Assembly: GCA_903813345.2 (NCBI GenBank)
Contig: CAIIXF020000005.1
Span: 37,701,375-37,765,374, forward strand
Direction of reading: 5' to 3'
Origin: Owenia fusiformis
Lineage: Eukaryota > Annelida > Polychaeta > Sabellida > Oweniidae
DNA: 64,000 bases
Below are positions 39,001 through 46,985 of the stretch, in pieces. Position 1 is the stretch's first letter; every line of letters starts with the position of its first letter. The position numbers were made by a program, and so were the translations under genes. The notes beneath the pieces were generated by a model. It had not been told where the DNA came from. It was given only the letters and a program-made list of their open reading frames with translations, and ran no database searches.

Positions 39001-42000
39001 TATGTGACATACAGTGTACTGTATATGTAATAGGTTGTATTATTTCATTAAGTTTATTCATTAATGTTCATAGTAACTGTCATTATTCTTCCATCAATTC
39101 TTATTCTTTAAAGGAGTAACCAGCATTTTGTAAGCATTTGTTATGCCTTTTCACTCAGTCCTGAAGACGTGACACAGACCGTCTTTGCCTACTTTGTAAC
39201 ATTGGTGCGTGAATTCCTGAATGATTTCATTACTGTCCTCAAAGTGGATACCTCATAATTTGTTCTTCACTGTTGGGAAAAATAGAAATCACACCCAGCT
39301 AATTCTGGGGAATACGGTGCATGTGGTACAAGGCCAAAACCGATGGATACAATCACATTTTTTAGGCAAAGACGGTCTGTATCGCGTCTTTCAGGACTGA
39401 GTGAAAAGGCATAACAATTGCTTACAAAATGCTGGTAACTACTTTAAAGGATTAGAATTAATGGAAATAATGGCAGTTACTATGAACATTAATGAATACT
39501 TAATAATATAATACAACCTATTACAGTAGGTAACATATTCAGCAATGAATACAGTGTCCAAATATCATATAAAACTACTGTTGATTTTTCAAATTTGGTA
39601 TTTTTTCTGAGCTCCACCTTGTCGCGTCACCGGTTAGCGTGGTAATAAAAATAAAAGGATAATGATTTCATAGAGCAGTGAAATCTTCATGGTGTGAGCC
39701 TATATATTTGGGTTATATTGTGTAAAGAAATCACTCAGAAAGGATAACAAATGGCAAAAATAGAGCCAACGGTCCAGAAATTCCTGATCACCCCTCGTAA
39801 TATACCTTTTCTGGTAAAACAGAGAACGATTTGTTACAATCAGTGGTCAAAAATGTCCTTGAAAAGGCAACAAAATGTTAAATATCCCTGTCCCTGACAT
39901 CAGTTTATTAATATGAGCCAAAAAAGGTAACTCAACCAATTGTTTGTTAATAACCCAGTCATTCAGCATGGGTTTGACATCATATTTGGCACAATTACCT
40001 TGTTCAATGTTCTTTCATTCTACTAAGTGTCATTGATCTATCCTTAATAGTCACGATTTTATGGCCATTTACAAAATGTGCTCAAAATATCGACATGTGC
40101 CTAACTGACTGGACATCAATACCACCAGTTTTTTTTTTATCTGTGGACCTTTTTTCGATACTAACAACACTTGAAACATTAAAACAAGAGATAAGAATGA
40201 AGATGAGAGTCATAACACATGATTTTTATGCTCCTGATTTGAACAACAACGCACGATACGTTCAAGTTGGCCTCCAGGCATGACACCCATACTTCATGGC
40301 ATGGTATAAAATGGCCATAAAATCGTGATCACTAGAGACCACTGAGACTGGGTAGATTGATAATACATTGACCAAGACTCAATTCTGCCAAATATGACAC
40401 TAAATCCATGCAGGATGATTGGACTGGATTATTAAGATTTGTTTGGGTTACCTTTTTGGCTCGCCCTGTATTAAGGAAAAATAGTTACTTTTGACTAAGG
40501 TGTTCTTAACCACACAGTGATATTGAGAAATGAAATGAAGAAGTTCCACTGAATAATGTTCGATTTCAAGATGAAATTCAATAAAAAATGAGGAAAAGGT
40601 TTCTACATTAATAAATCCTCCTGAGTTAACGAGTGTAACGCAAAGTAAATCCCTGGTCTTTATACAGGGCCTGGTTCGATTATGTTATGTTCATTATCAA
40701 AAATGCTGCCTTAATTTTGTAATCTTAACCTTCATATATGTGTCTTACTTATAGAGAGCAAAAAAGAATGCTGATTAAATAAGCTTAATACTATTATGTT
40801 GTAACAACAATCAGTTACAACCTTGTCTATCACTAGCCTTCATCAGGGGCGGAAATGGCAATCAACAAGGGGGGGGGGGCAAATGTCAGGTCTGAGAAAA
40901 AAACTTCCGTGGAAAAAATTTTGGGCCCCTAAAACCCTGAAGTGGGCCCAAATTTTGAAATATTGAGACCCATTTTCTTCAATTAAAAAATAAGGCTTTA
41001 AAAGGCCCATTTATGACCAAAAAGGCCCACTTTTCGGTGCCTTAAGGCCTTTTTTGGGCCCAAATTTTTTTTCTGGGCCCGCCCAAGGGGGTGGGAGGGG
41101 CCCAGATCTGCCAGTGTTCATTATTTAGTCATCATTATTCTCATGATCAGTAATGGAGGTATTTGCACAAATGCCTTTGCATACCTTACATGTCAAAGAA
41201 CAGTTATTTCATTTTTCTACAAGAACATCTCATAGAAATACAATCTGCCTTACACACACAATGGATGATCTCTGAGAAAGGGGAGCTGCATTTAGGCAAT
41301 TGGTACATAGTTTCGTTGCTTATTTCCCAGCCCAATTATAATGGAGGCAGTTTATTTCCCTCCCACTCCTGGATCTGATGGTACACTCTGTAACTGTGGT
41401 ATTCCGCAGCATCAGAAAATGGAGGAAGAACACGGGGCTGCAATAATTCAGATCTTGCTGCTCTCTTTTAATAGAATTTTAGAAGCCTAAGATAATTTAG
41501 GGTTTCACCATTTTTCCACCATAAATTGCAAAAGAGCATGTTCCTCTGCAATGACAGAGTTGCTTGCATTTCATTGGTTTTCTACTTGTTTACGTTGTAA
41601 CAAAATGTCGGAACATCGAAGGTTTGATTTTTCTTTAATCTTTATTTCACACATTGTAGGCAGAATTCCCACAACATTGTTATCACAAACATGTATCAGT
41701 GTTATATGTTTAAAAAATGTACATATTTGCGAACAAATAGTTCAGAAGACAACAGAATCTTCGATTCAATTCCTCACTTAAGTTACATAAACGGTATTTC
41801 GATAAACAATTAAGATCTGCACTTTTAACCCAAACCGTTTATTTAACTTAAGTAAGGAATTAAATCAACAATTCAGTGAGAAAAAAACATCGTGGGGATT
41901 CTGCCTACAACGCGTGAAAAACAAGGAAAAAAGAAATATCGTACTTTCGACGTTTAGACATTTTGTTACCGAAACGACAAGCAAAATCGAGCGGATCACC

Positions 42001-45000
42001 AGTGCTTTTGGTAATTTAAAAACAACCGCTTGTTTTCTCAAGAACTCACTCTTTTTTATCTGCCTCAATGATAGCCTCTTGTCTATGCCATATATAACCG
42101 GAATGCGATGTCACACCCCAGAAAAGAAACAAAATATTGTCACACACCACTTTTCCCAAAGACAATCTTATTTCATTTATATGTACACTCAATGTTTTCC
42201 AACCTGACGGACAGAATTACCATCATTCCTATGCACTGAAATTATATTAATGAAAGACTCCCCAGATATCTGAGATTTTAATGTTCTCTGTCAGTTTAAA
42301 TTCCGTTTAATAACCATAAATTCGTTTCTACAGCATTATACATTCAATTGATAGTTCCATAGTAATGTACTCTTATGTAATGATTTATTTATCTGATGAA
42401 TTTAAATATATGCAAATTTTGTAATTGCGGATTGTAATTAATAATTTAAACAATATTAAATTCCACAAAAACTACGTGAGAGCAGTTATCAAATACCCTA
42501 ATATCAGAGTGGTGACATGTAATTATTCATCAAATAAAAGTGAGGTCACCTTAACATTTCACCTGGTGCAACTAATAATTCCTATTTTTCATACTAATAA
42601 GGTATAAACCTTCACAAAACTTGTATTTTAGATGATGACAAGCCTATATAAATGATTTAGATGTCAACTCTAATACAAATGTGATGCATTGTGGGAGTTA
42701 ATCATCAAAACTATAGTCTCCCCTATAGTGGCCGGGGCAAAACTATGAAAATGAAATAATTTTTTTCTTCCTAAGTATACACCTTAGAATTCTGACACTC
42801 ACCAAATATGAAGTTCATATGAATATGTAACACCATGATTTTTTTCATGCTTTTCTGACAAACTGATCCTAAAATATCTAAATAGATATGTGATAACATG
42901 CCTGTTTTGTGGCCTATTTTGTTATACTTTGGGGTCAAATGACCAATTACTGGTCTCAAAATTGATTAAAATAATATTTTAATTATTTGTGAATATGTGA
43001 TCTATCATAATAAAGCTTGAATACTTGACTAAAGTATTCAATTTGGGAAGAAAAAATTGTTTCCTACCAATACTCAATTTTGGGGTAGGGTTGTAGGGGG
43101 TACCTAGGAAGTGAAATTTCATATTTGTCCACTGCATACATTTTTCTATATTTTTGATATGTTTTTCAACTGATATTAATACATAATATAAGACTAATTT
43201 AAAAACTGTTGCAATTTTTGGGATGTTTGGGCCTTTTATGAGCCCATTTGCTTGGCCTAGAATGTTAACTCGTGAAATCTCGGTAGATAAAGTAGGTCAG
43301 AAAATCCGGATTAATCCGAACAAGGTTCGGGAATTTCCGTCATAAGAAGTAGGTCAAAAATACTCCAATGGAGTATAAAATTGTCACCAGGATTCCGAAA
43401 TACGACGAATCGAATCGGCAAACTTCGGTACAATAATGAAGTGCATAGAAATCGTGAAACAGGTGTCAGGGGCTTCCCTCATCTTTCCATAAATGGTTCT
43501 AAAAGCCTTATATGGATCTATCACGTGACATTCAAAATGACGTTCCTATATGGTTCTATGGGCCTTATATGGATCTTTCGAACAAGTGACCAAATCAAAA
43601 TCAAAATCAAAATTTTACCTTGACCATTGGATGGGATTTCATAGAAAATATCAAAGAAAACATATTCTCGTGATCCTTAAATCACTTAAATTCGATCATT
43701 TTATCTTCACCCCTTGATGGAATTTTATGAAAGAAGTTATGAAAACACATCATCATGTAAGGGTTTTCACCTAAATTAGCTCGTTTTATCTTGACCCTTC
43801 AATTGAATTTCATTGAAAAATGCTTCATGAAAAATATCATGTTATGATTTGTATTTAAATAAGACCGTTTCATTTAAATACTTGCTGGATAATATTTCAT
43901 TAAAAAACGCACTTTAAAAATATTTCAGGATTTGCCTTAATTTATCAATGTAATGTAAGTATTAGATTGACTCTCAAATAGGGTTCTATTTTAACTTTTT
44001 TTATTGAAATTAATACTAGGCAGGACTCACTCTCTAAATAGCTAATAAAAATTCAACCCTTGGATGTGATTTCGTTGAAAAAAAATATGACAAGTCCAGA
44101 ATCAAATGATTTGTCCAGAACCTCTTAAGATCCTGTTTGGTGCATACAAGTTCAAGTATGATTTATTTCTAGGTGGCGCAACTAACATCGCAGAAGCGTT
44201 GCAGCTTATCAGACTTGACATATTCAAAGAAGTTAACGGTGACAGGGCCTCAGTTCCGAATGTCGTCGTACTGATTACCGACGGAGCGTCCACAGTCTCC
44301 TCATACGACACATTACCACAAGCGAATCTTCTCAAGAACTCTGGCGCGCACATTGTTGCTATTGGTGTCGGCAATGAACTGAAACCAAGCGAGATACGTG
44401 GTATGGCTACGGATCCAGATGCCGACAACGCCTTAATTGTTGAAAATTTCTTCAACTTGAGACTCTTAGAGGCGGATATGCTAACAATGACTTGTTTTGG
44501 TAAGTCAGTATTGGAACATTAGAGAACTACGCTAAACATGTCGTTATTTTCAGAACCGTGTGATGAGTATTATCTCCTTAACAGGTCATTCCTGATTCAT
44601 GTAATGCATGCGAGCCAATGTCAGTCATGTGACTGACCAGAATAAACCCATATGAGAATTTCCGATCTAACCCTGGGATCTCACCAGACAATCCGAGTTC
44701 TTGAGTAGCTAGTTCTGTGTGAACGAGATGTTCTTTTATTTTCTAGCTAGTAATTATAACCTCTTAAATAGTGAATGGACCTGATTAAGGATTTTTCGTT
44801 AGTTTATGTTTGGACATGCCACAGGGACAGTAAGATACATACTAGGAATAATTTTAATTCTGGGAACAAGACATCTTGATTCAATTTTTGGAACTGCTAC
44901 CTTTCAGATACGGATGATTGCACATCGGTTCCATGTCAAGCTGGAGGGCAATGCATTGACAAAGTGAACTCCTTCGAGTGTGTCTGCCCAAATGGACGTT

Positions 45001-45765
45001 CTGGTCCTACGTGCTCACTCACGTGCAATGGCGAGAAGGACGTTGTTATCCTAGTCGATAGCTCTGGTAGTATTGGAGAAGACAATTTCAAGAAGGTCAC
45101 AGATTTTGTACACGATCTCGTAGACAGTCTGGAAATTCACAATGGGCTCTATCAAGTTGGCGTTGCTACTTTCGCCGACGATGCGGTACTAGAGTTTCAT
45201 TTGAACACATACGAAAAGAGATCGGAGATTTTAAATGCAATTAGTTCTATACAATATACGAAAGGTAAGCCAAAGTATTTTACTTGGTTTAGTGAATCGT
45301 CACTTGCAATTAAAAAGCGTTCTGTTTTTATGTGACCTTATAGGCCTATGTAATTATATAATTAATATAGTTATATAATTGTACCAAATTCATTGTGAAA
45401 CGTAAGAAATATTCAAATATATGAAATTGTTTGGATTCACAGGAGCTACCAATACTGCTGGGGGTATTGAATTGGCAAGAACAATGTTCTCTCCTCAAAA
45501 CGGCGACAGGATAAATGCCGACAATCTTCTCATCATTGTGACAGATGGCGTTCCTAGAGTACGCAAGGGGGAAGAACGCAGCCAAGCCGACACTGCTAAA
45601 GCCAATGGAATACAAATAAAAACTATAGGTGTTGGCCCGAATATTAACGCTGATAAACTTAAGGAACTAGCCAGTTCCCCAACTGACGAAAATGTGCGGA
45701 CAGTTATTGATTTTAACAGTCTTGGAAATCAAATAGAAAGTCTAAGACAGGAGATATGTGCATAA
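26990..45765 (+). CDS. Secreted vWA/EGF multidomain protein (matrilin-like)
   Basis: Ten exons: 26990-27056, 27330-27902, 28194-28430, 29150-29494, 29745-29934, 30142-31106, 31334-31687, 44173-44499, 44908-45264, 45443-45765. They total 3,738 nt, or 1,245 residues. All introns are phase 1 except intron 5 (phase 2). The protein runs: signal peptide, four vWA domains, EGF, vWA, EGF, vWA. All six vWA domains keep the DxSxS metal-binding motif and a following TDG or SDG, so all are potentially ligand-binding. There is no transmembrane segment, collagen repeat or terminal coiled coil. The family suggests extracellular-matrix adhesion, as in matrilins, collagen VI or similar invertebrate proteins; the ligand is unknown. 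Intron 7 carries a 12.2-kb transposon whose right end lies 35 bp upstream of the exon 8 acceptor. Exons were inferred by frame, phase and domain continuity, without transcripts. Confidence 0.9.
27330..27902 (+). CDS. vWA-EGF gene exon 2, vWA1
   Basis: A complete vWA domain in one exon (residues about 29-205), with MIDAS DSSSS, the conserved Thr in 'GTNTHLAL' and 'VTDGKS'. Phase 1 at both ends, so the domain is an exchangeable cassette. The open frame upstream to 27134 is intron. Confidence 0.92.
27963..28094. mobile_element. Small MITE in vWA intron 2
   Basis: GGGAGTTTAAG at the left is matched by CTTAAACTCCC at the right. TA lies directly outside both ends (27961-27962; 28095-28096), as for Tc1/mariner-type MITEs. 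Confidence 0.6.
28194..29494 (+). CDS. vWA-EGF gene exons 3-4, vWA2
   Basis: Exons 28194-28430 and 29150-29494, joined at phase 1 so that '...TQI' runs into 'GGSTHTAEAI'. MIDAS DGSSS, then VTDGVS. The intron between them contains a G homopolymer at about 28450. Confidence 0.9.
29553..29700 (+). repeat. Dispersed repeat copy in vWA intron 4
   Basis: Diverged copy of the segment at 3253-3405, same orientation, immediately upstream of exon 5. Function unknown. Confidence 0.45.
29745..31106 (+). CDS. vWA-EGF gene exons 5-6, vWA3 and vWA4
   Basis: Exon 29745-29934 ends in phase 2 (aat ca|gtaaga) and joins exon 30142-31106. Together they encode vWA3 (MIDAS DRSAS, 'GATNHADVI', 'ITDGVS') and the whole of vWA4 (DRSGS, 'GATYTANAM', 'ISDGVS'). 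Exon 6 thus fuses half of one domain with a complete next domain, which points to loss of the intron between them. Confidence 0.9.
31334..31687 (+). CDS. vWA-EGF gene exon 7, EGF1 and first half of vWA5
   Basis: EGF1 (about 797-828) has six cysteines in EGF spacing after 'DEDD'. vWA5 begins with 'DLVFVLDTSGS'. The fourth-cysteine region reads CIDELVSHTC, with His where the Asp/Asn-hydroxylation consensus wants Phe or Tyr. The exon ends acag|gtaaga, phase 1, just before the 12.5-kb intron. Confidence 0.9.
31927..32804 (+). repeat. Outer inverted arm, left (878 bp)
   Basis: Inverse of 43260-44137, the same length to the base. It contains two copies, about 155 bp apart counting the next arm block, of a motif with the perfect palindrome atactccattggagtat next to 'ggaatcctggtgacaat'. 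Confidence 0.92.
32801..33261 (+). repeat. Inner inverted arm, left (461 bp)
   Basis: Inverse of 37519-37979, equal length. It is continuous with the outer left arm, so the junction at 32801-32804 is the unoccupied version of the insertion site on the right side. Confidence 0.92.
32917..32996 (-). repeat. tRNA-like (Pol III-type) segment in left arm
   Basis: Minus-strand inverse copy of 37783-37862. It reads 'ggtggctcgttggcctcatg' then 'gttagcgtgcctggc' (A-box-like), and about 45 bp later 'gatcgagac', which fits the B-box consensus GWTCRANNC. Probably a tRNA-derived SINE head captured in the arm. Confidence 0.5.
33262..33588. mobile_element. hAT-like MITE nested in the left arm
   Basis: Starts actggcggattaggggg and ends ggatccgcccctg (inverse caggggcggatcc). 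The interior is rich in gggccc/aaaattt blocks and homopolymers. TTAATC lies on both sides (33256-33261 and 33589-33594), and the right arm keeps the uninterrupted sequence 'attaatctctg'. The CAGNGGCGGATCC end is typical of hAT MITEs, but only 6 bp of duplication remain where hAT would make 8. A related inverted copy lies at 40853-41115. Confidence 0.75.
34342..34366. repeat. (ATC)n microsatellite
   Basis: About eight perfect ATC/CAT triplets. Confidence 0.9.
34451..35242. mobile_element. TA-flanked TIR element (792 bp)
   Basis: The left end GAGAATTTTCGTTATAAGTT is matched in inverse at the right, and both arms continue with 'cttatacgtata' sequence. TA dinucleotides lie outside (34449-34450; 35243-35244). 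An inner inverted pair, 'aaagggtcttg' and 'caagaccctttaaa', lies at about 34990 and 35180. Confidence 0.7.
35705..35945 (-). repeat. MITE fragment related to 45823-46264
   Basis: The inverse strand matches 45829-46080 in several blocks, including 'gcgag.aggtagttacca' and the 'gattttg' to 'tttcact' region. It is a diverged, partial copy. Confidence 0.6.
36283..36391. repeat. Short TIR repeat, 'TCACATTTGCTCCGA' family
   Basis: 'ggatcacatttgctgcgag' on the left is the inverse of 'atcggagcaaatgtgacc' on the right. About 50 bp of its right end, including 'cggccgggcgccgtag', recurs inverted at 58229-58290. Confidence 0.65.
36820..37480. repeat. Inverted duplication with protein-like similarity
   Basis: Plus-strand codons from about 36825 read PLSKITISLNPDVQSTSFEY then 'LYVPDTFGHP'. 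The minus-strand frame at 37474-37274 reads PLSKNTISLQPDVQSRSFKY then 'ICVPDTFGRP'. The arms also match later ('actatttacaaaa', 'gttccagagac/gttcccgagac'), with about 110 bp extra in the left arm. I do not recognise the peptide. It may be a decayed transposase or simply a non-coding duplication. Confidence 0.6.
37519..37979 (-). repeat. Inner inverted arm, right (461 bp)
   Basis: Inverse of 32801-33261. It ends ...gagacgaat exactly where the 5.28-kb element begins; the partner sequence continues at 43260. Confidence 0.92.
37783..37862 (+). repeat. tRNA-like (Pol III-type) segment in right arm
   Basis: Plus-strand copy of the tRNA-like sequence also present inverted at 32917-32996. A-box-like and B-box-like blocks are about 45 bp apart. 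It is not a functional tRNA: no clean acceptor stem is seen. Confidence 0.5.
38741..39797. mobile_element. Mariner-type foldback element (1,057 bp)
   Basis: The left end CGAGGGGTGATCAGGAATTT is perfectly inverted at the right and flanked by TA on both sides. The arms pair over most of the element (about 38741-39200 against 39365-39797), leaving a loop of about 160 bp. Minus-strand translation of the loop and adjacent arm gives 'FPTVKNKLRGIHFEDSNEII' and then 'QEFTHQCYKVGKDGL', similar to the C-terminal end of mariner transposases. This looks like a partial inverted duplication of a mariner end. Confidence 0.8.
39905..40468. mobile_element. Diverged TA-type TIR element
   Basis: The right end is the inverse of CAGGGCGAGCCAAAAAGGTA, followed by TA. 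The left end (about 39905-39930, 'atgagccaaaaaaggtaact') is diverged. The arms pair for about 150 bp, to 'tcacgattttatggcc' / 'ggccataaaatcgtga'. Confidence 0.6.
40853..41115. mobile_element. hAT-like MITE, second copy
   Basis: Starts caggggcggaaatgg, has a G homopolymer, then 'gggcccaaattttga' blocks, and ends ctgccagtg. It is an inverted relative of 33262-33588. TTCAT occurs on both sides, too short for a clear hAT duplication. Confidence 0.65.
43260..44137 (-). repeat. Outer inverted arm, right (878 bp)
   Basis: Inverse of 31927-32804, with only scattered single-base and homopolymer-length differences. Ends at the TGGT target duplication, 35 bp before exon 8. Confidence 0.92.
44173..44499 (+). 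CDS. vWA-EGF gene exon 8, second half of vWA5
   Basis: The acceptor ttatttctag is followed by 'GGATNIAEAL', which continues vWA5 from exon 7. Then 'ITDGAS' and 'AIGVGNEL'. Donor ttttg|gtaagt, phase 1. The intron remnant between the transposon and this exon is only 35 nt. Confidence 0.88.
44908..45264 (+). CDS. vWA-EGF gene exon 9, EGF2 and first half of vWA6
   Basis: EGF2 (about 1024-1055) includes CIDKVNSFECVC, which fits the Asp/Asn beta-hydroxylation consensus of calcium-binding EGF domains. vWA6 starts 'DVVILVDSSGSI'. Domain order and phase mirror exon 7, so exons 7-8 and 9-10 are probably a tandem duplication of an EGF-vWA unit. Confidence 0.9.
45443..45765 (+). CDS. vWA-EGF gene exon 10, end of vWA6
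   Basis: Encodes 'GATNTAGGIELA', 'VTDGVP' and the last helices. The protein ends 'RQEICA' directly after the domain, with no oligomerisation tail. Confidence 0.88.
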
Positions 45766-45822
45766 CGAATTTATCTTTAGGAATATACAATGTTTTTATT
45801 ATGCGATGACATTAATTTTGAT

Positions 45823-46264
45823 CAATTACCCAAATGCGAGTAGGTAGTTACCAGTTTCACCACCAGGTAGCTGATTCGGGTCAATTAACATGGCAGGTAT
45901 GTAAAAAAGTTCCTTTAAACTTGAATATTATCAATTTAAGTGGCTCAATTTTCATATAACCCTTATGTGTCTGATACTTATACTAATGAAAATATGTCCA
46001 GTAAAGCAAAATATTATCTGTCCACTAAAAGAAAAGATATTTCATTTTTTGTGATTTTGCAGCATGGGGTCTATGGGGAATCTCCCCGAGCTAGAAGTCA
46101 CATTTTCAGAGAAAATTAATTTTCCAAAGTTGATAAACACTTTTTAAAACCACATTTCTAGATGTAATTTTACATGTAGATTTCAAATATGATATTACTT
46201 TGACTGAATTTTTAAATTTTAATGACGTAAATCAAGATTATTTCTACTCGCATCTGGGTAATTG
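45823..46264. mobile_element. MITE (442 bp) downstream of the vWA gene
   Basis: The left end CAATTACCCAAATGCGAGTA is inverted at the right as tactcgcatctgggtaattg. A diverged partial copy lies inverted at 35705-35945. No clear duplication. It starts 58 bp after the stop codon, so it may form part of the 3' UTR. Confidence 0.7.
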
Positions 46265-46370
46265 GAAAATTATTTTGAATACACAAAGAATTCAAGCACT
46301 TTTTCAAACACTCACAAATTAGAAGATTATTTTAATTGTAAACTGGTATTTTTCTTTCACCGTTTTGGAT

Positions 46371-46376
46371 AATAAA
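46371..46376 (+). terminator. Polyadenylation signal, vWA-EGF gene
   Basis: AATAAA about 600 bp after the stop codon, just past the MITE. No better candidate lies closer. Confidence 0.4.
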
Positions 46377-46853
46377 CTTTAACACGCATATTTTATTTGT
46401 TCCAGAAATCATGGGGTGAACCAAGGCATTTTATATAATATGTTATTTCATGTATTATGTAACATACTGTTTGTTGATCTTTAATGGCGATTTTAGATAT
46501 TCATAAACGTTATCAATGCCTAGAATGTTAAAAAGGAGAATAGTCGTGTGAAAGATTATACGAATTTGAAAAGAATTAGGTGAAAAGAATATCTATGATA
46601 CTAATGCAAATGGAGAAATCCTAGACATGCTTTGAAGAAACTCCTAAGGAAAAGCCTTTGAATTCATGCAAAAATAACAGGCAAAATAAGTTCGTCATTA
46701 TTTTGGTCAGTTTTATTGAGATGTATTGTATTAGTTGCAAACGAACGCCTATGTGATGTATCTTAGTCAACCTAGAAGCTGCAGATAAATGTAATAGCTT
46801 TCATTAGATCTGGTTACCGTATTTCTTGATATTTTACAAATTGTTATCAGTTA

Positions 46854-46985
46854 CTAAGTAGCTGGAGGAGGCTGGGTGGCAGAGGACATCTTTTTCTTTA
46901 GGTCATTGACATTGGGAACTGCTTTTTCTGCACTTGCCCTTACCCATGCATCTGTTAATAATGTACTGACTTCTTCTTGAGTACA
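46854..46985 (-). CDS. Possible minus-strand terminal exon or gene fragment
   Basis: The minus-strand frame ends 'DAWVRASAEKAVPNVNDLKK' then 'KMSSATQPPPAT' and a stop. The amphipathic, compositionally normal peptide looks more coding-like than its surroundings. There is no ATG in this frame; the frame opens to 47057 through AT-rich sequence, and the acceptor candidate at about 46985 (tactcaag) is weak. I do not recognise the protein. It could be a last exon of a minus-strand gene, a retrocopy fragment or chance. Confidence 0.3.
   Translation of the reverse strand, partial: CTQEEVSTLLTDAWVRASAEKAVPNVNDLKKKMSSATQPPPAT

Larger units (their letters stand above)
37980..43259. mobile_element. 5.28-kb long-TIR element nested in the right arm
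   Basis: Ends: taggctaggcaaatgg (from 37979) against the inverse of ccatttgcttggccta (to 43259). Similarity between the two terminal regions continues, with divergence and gaps, for at least about 640 bp (37979-38620 and 42610-43259), including 'catcccaaaaattgcaacag' in both. GAAT flanks it (37976-37979; 43260-43263), so the duplication is GAA or GAAT depending on whether the terminal T belongs to the element. The left arm of the host element shows the empty site gagacgaatgttaac in inverse. It contains three further nested elements, and an internal inverted pair around 41600-41970 whose arms both start an ATGTC.. open frame. No recognisable transposase. Confidence 0.8.
31927..44137. mobile_element. 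12.2-kb long-TIR element with nested insertions
   Basis: The outer ends are perfect inverse copies (left aacaggatcttaagaggttc), flanked by TGGT at 31923-31926 and 44138-44141, a 4-bp target duplication. The left arm is 31927-33261 plus 33589-33598. The right arm is 37515-37979 plus 43260-44137. After removing later insertions, both arms are 1,339 bp and differ at only a few positions (single-base changes and homopolymer-length differences). Without the insertions at 37980-43259 and 33262-33588 the element would be about 6.6 kb with a 3.9-kb centre (33599-37514). The centre holds smaller repeats and no recognisable transposase. The superfamily is unknown; 1.3-kb TIRs are unusually long. Confidence 0.85.
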
